64,000 bases of DNA from positions 1 through 64,000 of the forward strand of contig CAZQCG010000024.1 of the NCBI GenBank assembly GCA_964592425.1, in the 5' to 3' direction. This DNA is from Viridilinea sp964592425 (GTDB lineage: Bacteria; Chloroflexota; Chloroflexia; Chloroflexales; Chloroflexaceae). The notes under the pieces were generated by a model, which ran no database searches, was not told the origin of the DNA, and was given only the letters and a program-made list of their open reading frames with translations. Of the stretch, positions 44,505 to 53,900 are shown one piece after another; position 1 is the first letter of the stretch; every line of letters starts with the position of its first letter. The position numbers and the translations under genes were made by a program.

Positions 44505-44535
44505 GGGCGCAGCAGCGGTAGCCGCTGCTGCGCCC
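44505..44535. repeat. GC-rich palindromic element, second copy of family
   Basis: GGGCGCAGCAGCGG and CCGCTGCTGCGCCC form a perfect 14-bp stem around TAG. The element and its GGCGT(T/A)GG left flank closely match that at 13453-13488. Confidence 0.6.
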
Positions 44536-44692
44536 TTACCCAGCCTGGCGTTCCTGTCATCTTTGCCGTGCTAAGTACTGCGCATCGCAAATACATGGGC
44601 TGTTGCACTCCGTGGGAGGGAGGGCGTCCCGCCCTCCTGATCCGGCCGTAGGCGAGACGCCCGCGCTCCCGGAGACTCTGCCTGAAAACAGT

Positions 44693-44725
44693 AGACCTGC
44701 CCGATCGGAAAGATCGGACAGGTCT
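44693..44725 (-). terminator. Rho-independent terminator of H+-PPase gene
   Basis: AGACCTGCCCGATC pairs with GATCGGACAGGTCT around GGAAA, with one mismatch. Reading on the minus strand it is followed by ACTGTTTTC. Confidence 0.75.
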
Positions 44726-44750
44726 AGCCTTACGCGAACTGGGTTCAGAC

Positions 44751-47108
44751 CTAATCAGCGCCGGACGGAGCCTTGCTCGGCTCGGTCATCTGCGGGCCTT
44801 CACGTTTGCTCTGCCAGATCGCCCAGACCAGGGCCACGAAGCAGAGCGCCATTGCAAAGATGACCCCGATGCTGAGCGGTTGGCGCGGAGGTACCAGGGT
44901 TACCACCACCGGGGCGATGATTAGCGCCACCAGGTTGATCACCTTGATCATCGGGTTGAGGGCCGGGCCAGCGGTGTCCTTCAGTGGGTCGCCGACGGTG
45001 TCGCCGACCACGGCAGCCTTGTGCGGTTCGCTATGCTTGCCGCCGAAGTTGCCCTCTTCGATGTACTTCTTGGCATTATCCCAGGCCCCACCGGCATTCG
45101 ACTGGAAGACGGCCATCAACTGGCCCGAAAGGATGATCCCGGCCAAGAAGCCGCCCAGCGCCTCGACCCCGAGTAGGAAGCCGACCAACACAGGTACCAT
45201 CACTGCGATGATCCCCAGCGAGACCAGCTCTTTCTGTGCTGCGGAAGTCGAGATCATCACTGCACGGGCATAGTCGGGCTGAACCTTGCCCTCCATCAGG
45301 CCGGGGATGCGGAACTGGCGGCGTACTTCGGTCACGATCTGTGCTGCGGCGCGCGATACGGCCCGAATGGTCAGCGCCGAGAAGAGGAAGGGCACCGCGC
45401 CGCCGATCAACAGGCCAATGAAGACGGTGGGCAAGGCCACGTTAATTCCCACCAGCTTGTCGGCTGCCGTCAGCACCCCACTGTTCGACTGGATGATCGA
45501 CTCCTGGATGCGGCCTACGTCAGTCAGGTAGGAGCCGAAGAGGGCCACGGCCGCGATCACCGCCGAGCCGATCGCAATACCCTTGGTGACGGCCTTGGTC
45601 GTATTGCCCACTGCGTCCAGGTCATCCATCACATTGCGGGCATTCTTATCGAGCCCGGCCATCTCGCCGATACCGTTGGCATTGTCGGAGATCGGCCCGA
45701 AGCTGTCCATCGAGATCGTATTGCCGGTAAGCAGCAGCATACCAATGCCGGTGAGCGATACGCCATAGAGAATCGCGGTGAAGGTCACCGTCGGGTCTTC
45801 TGAATAGCCACTGAAGATTAACACCGAGCTGAAGATCGAGACAGCAATCACCAGCGCAGCCCAGACGCTCGACTCCATCCCGAGCGCCAGGCCAGAGAGG
45901 ATATTGGTGGCGGCACCTGTCTGCGAGGCCTTGGAGGTCTCTTTAACCGGGCTGAAGTGGGTGCTGGTGAAGTATTCGGTCAGTTTGTCGAGGGCGATTG
46001 CCAGGACGACACCCGAGACGGTGGCAAAGAAGGGGCGCCAGTCGGGTGCGCCGGTGTCCGGGTCGGCCATGAAGAAGAAACTGGCAACGGCACTGGCAAG
46101 CACGGCAATGGCGGCGGCGATATAGAAGCCGCGGTTCATTGCCGCCATGGCGTTGCGCTTGCGCTCATCGGTGACAACGAAGAAATTGCCGATCACCGAG
46201 GCGACCACGCCAATGCCGCGCAGCACCAGCGGGAAGATCACGAAGCGTAGGTCATAGTTACCGTCGAAGAGTGTGCCAGCTGCTGCGTCACCCAGCACCA
46301 GGCCCAGGATCAGCGCCGAGACGAGGGTTACCTCGAAGCTCTCGAAGACATCGGCAGCCATACCAGCACAGTCGCCAACGTTGTCACCGACCAGGTCGGC
46401 AATGACGGCTGCGTTGCGCGGGTCGTCCTCGGGAATGCCAGCCTCAACCTTGCCCACTAGGTCGGCGCCGACATCAGCGGCTTTAGTATAGATACCGCCG
46501 CCCACGCGCATAAAGAGGGCGATCAGCGAGCCGCCGAAGCCAAAGCCAAGCAGGGCGTCGGGGGCGGCAATGCCGAAGAAGAGGAAGATCAGCGTGCCGC
46601 CCAACAGACCCAGGCCCACTGTCAGCATGCCAGTAACCGAGCCCGACTTGTAGGCTATCTGAAGGGCCGGGTTGTAGCCCTTGCGCGAAGCAGCCGCCAC
46701 GCGCACATTACCCTCGACCGCGACATTCATACCAACAAAGCCGACGGTATAGGAGAAGAGCGAGCCCATCAGGAAGGCGATGGCACGACCAATTGCAACA
46801 ATCGTTGTGGCATTTTCCCCAAAGACCTCTTCTGCCTCACGCGTAGGCGGTACGACAAAGACGCTGGCTGCCAGCACAAAGGTGAGCACCCCGATCAGAA
46901 TGGCGATAATACGAAACTGGCGGCTGAGGTAAGCATTTGCGCCGTCCTTGATAAAGCCCCAGACCTCTTGCATCTTGGCCGTGCCCTTATCCTGGGCCAG
47001 AATCTGGTTGCGAAGGAAGAAGGCGTAGGCAATTCCGAGGATCGAAATCACCAGGACGGTCCAGACTGCAGCCTCCTGCAAGCCGGTCAGATTTTCAAGT
47101 CCCTTCAT
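44751..47108 (-). CDS. hppA: Membrane-bound proton-pumping pyrophosphatase (K+-independent type)
   Basis: A 785-residue protein with about 16 membrane segments. It couples hydrolysis of pyrophosphate to proton transport. The substrate-site motifs are complete: GGGIYTKAADVGADLVGKVE (acidic and Lys residues for Mg-PPi), DVFESFEVT, and NTTKAVTKGIAIGSA. In the last, a Lys replaces the Ala of K+-dependent enzymes (GNTTAA versus GNTTKA), with Thr three residues later, so this is the K+-independent class. The C-terminal region carries DTVGDPLKDTAGPALNPMIK. The ATG at 47108 follows AAGGAG. A leader of about 150 bases and a strong terminator frame it as a single-gene unit. Confidence 0.95.
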   Translation of the reverse strand: MKGLENLTGLQEAAVWTVLVISILGIAYAFFLRNQILAQDKGTAKMQEVWGFIKDGANAYLSRQFRIIAILIGVLTFVLAASVFVVPPTREAEEVFGENATTIVAIGRAIAFLMGSLFSYTVGFVGMNVAVEGNVRVAAASRKGYNPALQIAYKSGSVTGMLTVGLGLLGGTLIFLFFGIAAPDALLGFGFGGSLIALFMRVGGGIYTKAADVGADLVGKVEAGIPEDDPRNAAVIADLVGDNVGDCAGMAADVFESFEVTLVSALILGLVLGDAAAGTLFDGNYDLRFVIFPLVLRGIGVVASVIGNFFVVTDERKRNAMAAMNRGFYIAAAIAVLASAVASFFFMADPDTGAPDWRPFFATVSGVVLAIALDKLTEYFTSTHFSPVKETSKASQTGAATNILSGLALGMESSVWAALVIAVSIFSSVLIFSGYSEDPTVTFTAILYGVSLTGIGMLLLTGNTISMDSFGPISDNANGIGEMAGLDKNARNVMDDLDAVGNTTKAVTKGIAIGSAVIAAVALFGSYLTDVGRIQESIIQSNSGVLTAADKLVGINVALPTVFIGLLIGGAVPFLFSALTIRAVSRAAAQIVTEVRRQFRIPGLMEGKVQPDYARAVMISTSAAQKELVSLGIIAVMVPVLVGFLLGVEALGGFLAGIILSGQLMAVFQSNAGGAWDNAKKYIEEGNFGGKHSEPHKAAVVGDTVGDPLKDTAGPALNPMIKVINLVALIIAPVVVTLVPPRQPLSIGVIFAMALCFVALVWAIWQSKREGPQMTEPSKAPSGAD

Positions 47109-47268
47109 CGTACAACTCCTTACGTTCGAGTGGCGGGCCAGGCATTATATTGGCGAACAAGCCAGCGACAGGACTGTCTCCGGGCCGAGACAACGCCGTG
47201 TGGAGGTTCTTGCGAGGAACTCGTCGAAAGCAATTATGTTTGGATGGCAGGCCTACTAACCGGGGCCT

Positions 47269-47279
47269 ATTCTAACATA
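47269..47279 (-). promoter_or_regulatory. Candidate extended -10 promoter of hppA
   Basis: On the minus strand, TGTTAGAAT gives a TAGAAT -10 box (47269-47274) with the TG of an extended promoter. No good -35 box is present. The implied leader is about 150 bases. Confidence 0.35.
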
Positions 47280-47303
47280 CTCTTAATCTACGTATGATGC
47301 AAA

Positions 47304-47330
47304 AGCGCCGGTAGCCTGGCTACCGGCGCT
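47304..47330 (-). terminator. Rho-independent terminator of C25-like protein gene
   Basis: AGCGCCGGTAGC and GCTACCGGCGCT form a perfect 12-bp stem around three bases; on the minus strand the tract TTTTGC follows. Confidence 0.85.
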
Positions 47331-47365
47331 GCACCTCTCTACGATATGCCCCCAACAACCCCTGG

Positions 47366-50300
47366 CTAACGCACCACAAGCGGTAGGTAGTTCAGGATCG
47401 CCTGTAGCTCAGGCTGGGGTGTAAAGCGGCCCTTGGCAGTGAAGTAGCTGCTGTTGCCTGCCACATCGGTGGCCCGCACAATGAAGCGTACCTCACCCGC
47501 TGGAACCGGTACAATTGTGCTATAGACTCCTTCTGTGCTACCGAGCGTCAGGCGCTGCTCGACCCAGGTGGTGTCGCCGACAATGTAGTTCAGACTAACC
47601 TCACCGATGCCCTGGTTCGTGCCGCCGCCGTCGGCGGTTGGGCCACTATCACTGGCCCGTACAATCACCTCTGCCCTGGTCTGGCTAAGGGTTGAACCAA
47701 AACCTTGTGGTGTTTGCACCTCGACCGACTCAATCATCGGCCCCTGGGTGTCGGTCGCGAGTGCTGGTGGGGTGCTTGGTGGATCTTCGTAGAAGACGCG
47801 GAAGACCATACGTCGGTAGCCCCGTAGCTGGCCCGTGAGCCCGTCCTCATTTGCCTTGAACTGGGCCGCGAAGCTGGTCAACTGATCACGTTGCAGTTCA
47901 CCCTCGCCGACACTACTGTAGCTGAAGATCTTGTACGGATACCAGAAACCAGCACCGGCGCTGAAGTTCGGTTCCAGCGTCGTACTCATGATCGGCGTGT
48001 CAGTCTCGGTAGCCACCTGGGTGATCTGCGGGTTGAAATCGAACAACCGGCCATAGTCACCCTCGACAAAGACCACGTCGCGCACTCGCAGCCGTGTGAT
48101 GCTGTCGCTGTTGCTGAGCGCACTGATGTCGTAGGCAAAGGTGGGTAGACTTGGCGCACCCAGCTGGTCGTTGGCGAAGAGCCGCACAGTCTGGCTGAAG
48201 GTGCTGTCCAGTGCGGCGAACTCGTCTTCAACCGTAAAGTCCTCTGGGTCGAGTTTGATCACCTGGCTGCCGGTACGGGGCAGCGTGACCACGCTGTTGC
48301 TCAGGTTGAGTGTAAAGGTGATCGTGCGGCTCAGCCGCCCCTGATTGTTGGCGCTGATCGGGGCGACTGTCTGCAGCGGTGCGCCTCCATCAGGTCTGGG
48401 ATCTTCATTCAGTGGTGGCAGCGGATTGCTCACCGTTACCCGGATAAAGGGCAGCCCGTAGAGGGTCATGATACTGAGAGACTTGTAGTCGTAGGCGCTC
48501 AGGCTGGTCGCGTTGCGCACATAACGCTGTTTGGCTCGCATCAGCGACTCGCCAATCGAGGCATAGATGTGGGTGATGAGCTGTGGACGAGGGCTGGTGA
48601 GTTGGGGGAGATCTACCTCGCTCCCGCGGGCCAGTTCCTCCGTCAGCAGCACAGCCAGGCGCTCGGAATAGTCGATGCCATCAGCGGTGCCGTACCCGAA
48701 GCCGGTATTGCCGATCCAGTTGCCGCCGTTGCGGTTGAAAGCCTGAGCAAAATCGGCCTGATAGAGTTGGGCGTTACTACTGGTGAGAATGGCACTGTCG
48801 ACGACATTGTAGCCACTGTGACATCCCACCGAAAAGCCTAACGTACTGCGGAAGTAGTTCAGGCTGCTCTCCAGATGGTAGGTGGGCTCAAGCAGGCGCC
48901 GGGCCGGGAAGTTCCCGGCAGTGGCGGTTGCCGGCAGCAGTTGCCAGTGGTCAAAGTGGGCATTGACCGAACTCAGCCCGATCTGGGGATCGTACTGGTT
49001 GCCGAAGACCGGTGTCACAAACTCCGTATCCAGCCGTCCGTCAAACCATTCACGCTCAGCATCAATCCTTGTCCAGAGGTCGTTGTTCAGTACGCGCATG
49101 TCGTTGCTGACGCTGCGGGTAGGATCGTAGACCAGGCCCGTGCGGGTGAAGATGTTGGTGACAGCGGCGGCCTGATCTTTGAGGAAGTCGTAGCCGCTGA
49201 CGAAGGTGCGGGTCGGACCACCGATATCACCGTAAGGTGTCGCATCGATCTGCAAATCGGTGTTGACACCGCTGGCGTAGCTATCGAGGTAGCGCGCAAT
49301 CTCGGAAGGGCGCTCAACGATGCGCCCAACCGCCAGGCGCGGCAAGAAGAGCGGTGAACCGGCGAAGCGGTAGGGTCTTCCACTCCCATAGGGATTATCG
49401 CTCAGCAGCATGCGGTAGTAGAGTGCTGCGCCAAGGGGCTGCGAACGACTGAGCATGGTGCCGTTGGCGACCTGACTGATGTAGGTCAGGTAGTCGCTCT
49501 CATTGGCGATCTCGGTCAGGTCGGGCAGGCGGAAGAAGGGCAAGACTTCGTCGCCGCCGATCAGCACGATATTGCGCACATTGGGAAAGCTGATCGGATT
49601 GCTGTTGGCGTTGCCCAGCACAAAGGCCGGGTTATCGCCTGAGGGTCCCGCATCAGGACGTGTAGCCGACTCGATCAGATTGTCGATCAGCCCGGCCACG
49701 TAGTTGGCATAGAGCGGGTTGCCCTGATTGTTAAACCATGTCTGGTAGACCTGGCTGATCGTGAGGGTGCTGCTGATTGTCGGCACCAGTTGGCCCACAT
49801 CAAGCACCACGCCCCACTCCGGGGGCAGATCAGGGCTTGGCTGCGGGGGCGAGCCTATGGCACCGCTTAGCTGGTTCAGGGCGCTGCTTATCGCCGGCAC
49901 ATGGGTAGTACCATCGCGTCCGTAGAGATTGAGCATCCGGTCGGGATAGTAGATGTAGAGCGTAGTGACTGCATCAGGGCCGGGGTAGTACGTCGGCAAA
50001 TTTAGGCGTACTTCCACTTCAGGAGAGGGCGGCGGCACCGTCAGCACACTTCCCTCGATCAGCAATTCAAGCCGATAGGGGCGGCTGGGATCGTGGGCAC
50101 CGTTCTGCGGGGCCACGACCACATAGTAGACCCCCGGTTGCCAGAGGAAGCTGTCGATCACCTCAGGGGTTGTGCCGGGCTGCGCACTGATCGAGGAGAT
50201 GCTGGCACCGATCGAGGAGATGCTGGCACCGATCGAGGAGATGNNNNNNNNNNNNNNNNNNNNNNNNNNNNNNNNNNNNNNNNNNNNNNNNNNNNNNNNN

Positions 50301-50887
50301 NNNNNNNNNNNNNNNNNNNNNNNNNNNNNNNNNNNNNNNNNNNAGATGCTGGCACCGATCGAGGAGATGCTGGCACCGATCGAGGAGATGCTGGCACCGA
50401 TCGAGGAGATGCTGGCACCAACCTGAGTAATACCTTCAAGCCCCTCCTGGCCTGGGTCAAAGCTCGGATCGAAGCCGGGTGAGCCGTCGGCGTTCTGGCG
50501 CGGGCCGCCCGCAAGCACCAGGTCGTAGTCACCAGCAAGCTGGCTTAGCCTGAGGCGAACGCGTGAGGCGGGCCGGCTCAGCACAAAGCGGTAGTAGTCA
50601 AGGTCGGTTGTGGTGCCAATGGTTCCGCTGATCGCACGCGTCCAGCTGGTGATGCTCTGGTCGTCTGGTCCAATCGGCTCTGAGGTGACCGGCGTATCAT
50701 TGCTCTGCGTGCCCGCAGCCTCCTGCTCAAGGTAGTTGGGCAGTGCCGTAGCAGCAAGGGTGGGATCGTCCGGTGTCGCCTGTTCCAGTGGAGCAGCCAG
50801 GGCGGCCGGGCTGCCGGGGGTTGCGGCAAACGGGGTGAGTACAAGCAGCAGGAGCATCAGCATGCTCAGTTTAGGCAAGAGTCGCAT
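47366..50887 (-). CDS. Secreted C25-like cysteine peptidase with heptapeptide repeats
   Basis: A secreted protein of about 1173 residues, with an assembly gap. A signal peptide (LSMLMLLLLVLTPFA) is followed by a pre-peptidase-like beta domain (SRVRLRLSQLAGDYDLVL). Inside that domain sits a run of the heptapeptide ISSIGAS. The middle region resembles gingipain-type C25 peptidases, with INHAHFDHW-like AHFDHWQLLP (candidate His) and FSVGCHSGYNVVDS (candidate Cys). The C-terminal third is beta-sandwich, ending YLPLVVR like the DUF11 protein. It probably acts outside the cell on surface or environmental protein. The 100-N gap falls in the tandem repeat, so the true repeat number and exact length are unknown. 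Dyad assignments are tentative. Confidence 0.75.
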   Translation of the reverse strand: MRLLPKLSMLMLLLLVLTPFAATPGSPAALAAPLEQATPDDPTLAATALPNYLEQEAAGTQSNDTPVTSEPIGPDDQSITSWTRAISGTIGTTTDLDYYRFVLSRPASRVRLRLSQLAGDYDLVLAGGPRQNADGSPGFDPSFDPGQEGLEGITQVGASISSIGASISSIGASISSIGASIXXXXXXXXXXXXXXXXXXXXXXXXXXXXXXXXXXISSIGASISSIGASISSISAQPGTTPEVIDSFLWQPGVYYVVVAPQNGAHDPSRPYRLELLIEGSVLTVPPPSPEVEVRLNLPTYYPGPDAVTTLYIYYPDRMLNLYGRDGTTHVPAISSALNQLSGAIGSPPQPSPDLPPEWGVVLDVGQLVPTISSTLTISQVYQTWFNNQGNPLYANYVAGLIDNLIESATRPDAGPSGDNPAFVLGNANSNPISFPNVRNIVLIGGDEVLPFFRLPDLTEIANESDYLTYISQVANGTMLSRSQPLGAALYYRMLLSDNPYGSGRPYRFAGSPLFLPRLAVGRIVERPSEIARYLDSYASGVNTDLQIDATPYGDIGGPTRTFVSGYDFLKDQAAAVTNIFTRTGLVYDPTRSVSNDMRVLNNDLWTRIDAEREWFDGRLDTEFVTPVFGNQYDPQIGLSSVNAHFDHWQLLPATATAGNFPARRLLEPTYHLESSLNYFRSTLGFSVGCHSGYNVVDSAILTSSNAQLYQADFAQAFNRNGGNWIGNTGFGYGTADGIDYSERLAVLLTEELARGSEVDLPQLTSPRPQLITHIYASIGESLMRAKQRYVRNATSLSAYDYKSLSIMTLYGLPFIRVTVSNPLPPLNEDPRPDGGAPLQTVAPISANNQGRLSRTITFTLNLSNSVVTLPRTGSQVIKLDPEDFTVEDEFAALDSTFSQTVRLFANDQLGAPSLPTFAYDISALSNSDSITRLRVRDVVFVEGDYGRLFDFNPQITQVATETDTPIMSTTLEPNFSAGAGFWYPYKIFSYSSVGEGELQRDQLTSFAAQFKANEDGLTGQLRGYRRMVFRVFYEDPPSTPPALATDTQGPMIESVEVQTPQGFGSTLSQTRAEVIVRASDSGPTADGGGTNQGIGEVSLNYIVGDTTWVEQRLTLGSTEGVYSTIVPVPAGEVRFIVRATDVAGNSSYFTAKGRFTPQPELQAILNYLPLVVR
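50190..50420 (-). repeat. 21-bp tandem repeat encoding ISSIGAS, with assembly gap
   Basis: Units of ATCGAGGAGATGCTGGCACC(G) run from 50190 to 50420 with almost no variation. Ambiguous bases fill 50244-50343. The repeat phase before and after the gap agrees exactly with 100 bases (units at 50232 and 50358 are six whole units apart), giving 11 units if the gap length is real. Seven units or parts are visible. Confidence 0.9.
50244..50343. other. Assembly gap (100 N)
   Basis: One hundred unresolved bases inside the 21-bp repeat. A round number usually marks a placeholder, so the real array may be longer or shorter. Confidence 0.98.
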
Positions 50888-50902
50888 CTAGCGGCCTCCT
50901 CT

Positions 50903-53900
50903 TCAAGGACTTATTAAGGTGCTGGCCAGGGCCAGGTCACGCTGGGCGTCAAGCTCGTGAAAGATCTGCATGGCTTCAGTGTGGGCGATAGCAAAGGTGG
51001 CCTGATCATTGAGGGCCAGGGCCAGGCGGGCCTGCTGGTAGCGCGTTTTGCCCAACTCGTAGCGATTATCGAGGTGAGCCAGTGCAGCAAGGCTCTGCTC
51101 CAGCTCACGCTGGGCAAGCTCCAGGTTATCCTCTGCCAGAGCCACCTGGCCGAGTATGCGGTGGGCGATGGCTGCTTCAGGAGTCATACCCAGTTCATTG
51201 GCAAAGGCCAGGGAACGCTGGGCGTAACTTCTGGCCGCCTCTCGATCTCCATATGCTAGCGCTGCCTCTGCTGCCATCCGCAAGAATTCAGACAGAAAGC
51301 TACGTGCTCCAATCTGCTCGCAGATGGTAATCGCCTCAATCAGCAGAGGTAAAGCCTCAGCCGATCGGCCCTGGAGCAGCAGTACTTCACCCCGGTTGGC
51401 AGTGGTGACGACCACGCCAAGGGTTGAGCCAATGCGCCCGAACATGGTGCTACTGAGCTGATAGAGCTCGGCGGCGCGCTCAAGCTGGTTGCGCCCGACC
51501 AGGACGACCGCCAGGTTGTTCGAGGTACGTGCCACTGCCTGTACATCGCCGATGCTCTCACTGATCTGCAGACTCTGCTCGTAGCTGTCGACCGTTGCAA
51601 TCCAGCGCCCTAGCCGTAGGTAGAGCATACCAAGATCATTGAGCGTATCACAAAGGCCACCAGGTAAATTGAGACCCTCGTAGGCGGTGCATGCCCGTTC
51701 AAGATAGCTGATTGCCTGTGGTAGTTCACCCTGGTCGCGATTGATGTTTCCGATCAACTTGAGCGCATGGGCCTGATCGGCCTGGCTGCCCACCTGCTCG
51801 GCCAGACCAAGGCCCTGGTTGGCCCACTCAAGTGCCTGCTGATAGAGCCCCTGGCGATAGTAGAGGCCTGCGCCAAGCAGGTAACAGCGGGCCTGTTCGG
51901 CGTGCAGGTCGGCGGCAGCCGTGGCCATGCCGCTGTTGAGCCAGGTAAAGGCGGCCTCGTAGCGCGAGCGGCGCTCCTCGACGCTGGCCAGCAGGCGGTG
52001 CAGGCGTAGCCAGAGCTCTTCGTCGGGCCGCGCCAGGCTAAGGGCTTCGCGGAAGTGGGCCTCGGCATCGTCATACTCACCCAACAGGAGGCGCAGCTGG
52101 CCACTCTGCTCGTGGATATTGCGGCACTGGCCTTGCAACCACCCTGGCTCCGGCTCGGCTGCCCCCTCCAGGTGTCGAGTGATGCTCAGGGCGGTTGCAT
52201 AGAGGGCCAGGGCGTCGCGGTTGGCGAAGCGACTGACGGCCTGTTCAGCAGCGTGCAGGTGGTAGTGCAGGGCGGGCATAAACTCTTCGGCCTGCAGGTA
52301 GTGCCAGGCCAGCACTGCCAGCTGATCTTCCAGGTGATCCTGGCTCAGTTCCTCGATCCGCCGGGCCACGCGCCCATGCAGCACCCGCCGGCGGGCATAG
52401 AGAATGCCTTCGTAGGCTACATCACGCAGCAAGGCGTGGCGGAAGAGATAGGCCAAAAAGCGCTCAAGCTGTTCGGCCTGGATCAACTCAAAGCCGATCA
52501 GGCGTTGCAGGCTTTCGTCGAGCCTTTCGGGACGCCCATAGAGCCCCTCGACCACCGGGCGCTGGAAGCGCCGCCCGATGACTGAGGCTACCTGTACCAA
52601 CTCCTGGTACGACTCGTCGAGCCGATCAAGGCGGGCCATCAACAGGCCCTCGATGCTCTTGGGCAACTCGACCTCGTCCAGGCGTCGGGCCAGGCGCCAG
52701 CCCTCGGCACTGTCGTGGCAAAGCACCTGGTTGGCGATCAGGGCCCGCACCAGCTCCTGAATGAAGAAGGGGTTGCCCTGAGTGCGTTCTAGCAGGGGCA
52801 GGATGGCTGGCGGCGGAGTGCCACCCAGCAGGGCGGTTAGCAGGGTGGCACTCTCTTCCGCACCAAGCTCATTCAGCCGCAGCGTCAGGTTCTGGGCCTG
52901 GTCTTGCCAGGGTGCCGCGATCGGCGGTTCAGAGCGGTAGGTTACCACCAGCAACAGCGGCAGACCAGGGGCTGCTTCAGCCAGGCGGGCGAGCAACTCT
53001 TGCGAGGGTAAATCAGCCCAGTGGGCATCTTCCACGAGCAGCAGCAGTGGATCCTGGGTGGCCAGGCCAGCAATCAGGGCGATCACTAATTCCTGTAATC
53101 GATCGCGGCGCTGCTCAAGCGAGAGCGAACGAGTCAGCGGGCTGTCGGTCAGGTTTATCCCAAGCGCATCACCAAGCAGCGGGGTGAAGCGTTCAAGATC
53201 CGGGGCAAGCTGTGTGACACGGGCGACCAGATGTTCGGCCAGTTCGGGGCCGTCGAGGCTCTGCGGGCCAAGGCTGAGCAGGCTACGCAGGGGGCCGCGG
53301 AGGGCGGCATAGGGCGTGCGTTGCTCGTAGCTCTGACATTCGCTGAGCAGGATGGTAAAGGTAGGTACCCCGGCCGTGTCACGGGCCACTGAAGCAACAA
53401 TCAGCCGTTGGAGCAACTCTTCGGCCAGGCGGCTCTTGCCTGCGCCGGCCTCGCCGATCAAGGAGAGCACCCGCCCTTGGCCATGGAGGGCTGCGCCGCT
53501 GGCTTCGAAGAGCGCCTCAAGCTCAGCATCACGCCCGATCAGCGGGGTATGGCCAAAATGTACCGGCAGATCTTCACGCTGGGGCTGGCTCACACCGCGG
53601 GCCAGGCCGAGCACACGGGCCGGTATCACCGGCTGGGCGATGCCCTTGAGACGCAACGAAGATCCATCAACCAGTTCAAACTGGCTGGCCACCGCTGTGC
53701 GTGTGCTTGGTGAGATGAAGACTTCACCATCGTTTGCTGCGGCCATCAGGCGCGCCGCCAGGTTCACCTGCGAGCCCATAACGGTGTATTCGTAACGGAC
53801 GGCCCCGCCAACGCGCCCGGCAAAAACCGTCCCGGTGTTCAGGCCAATCTTCTGGAAGAGTGGCCCCGGCCCTTCCAGGGCGGGCGGCCTGGGTAGTGCT

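Noticed and set aside
50190..50420. Possible CRISPR array
   Set aside because: The 21-bp units are directly adjacent without spacers and stay in frame in a coding gene, so this is a protein tandem repeat.
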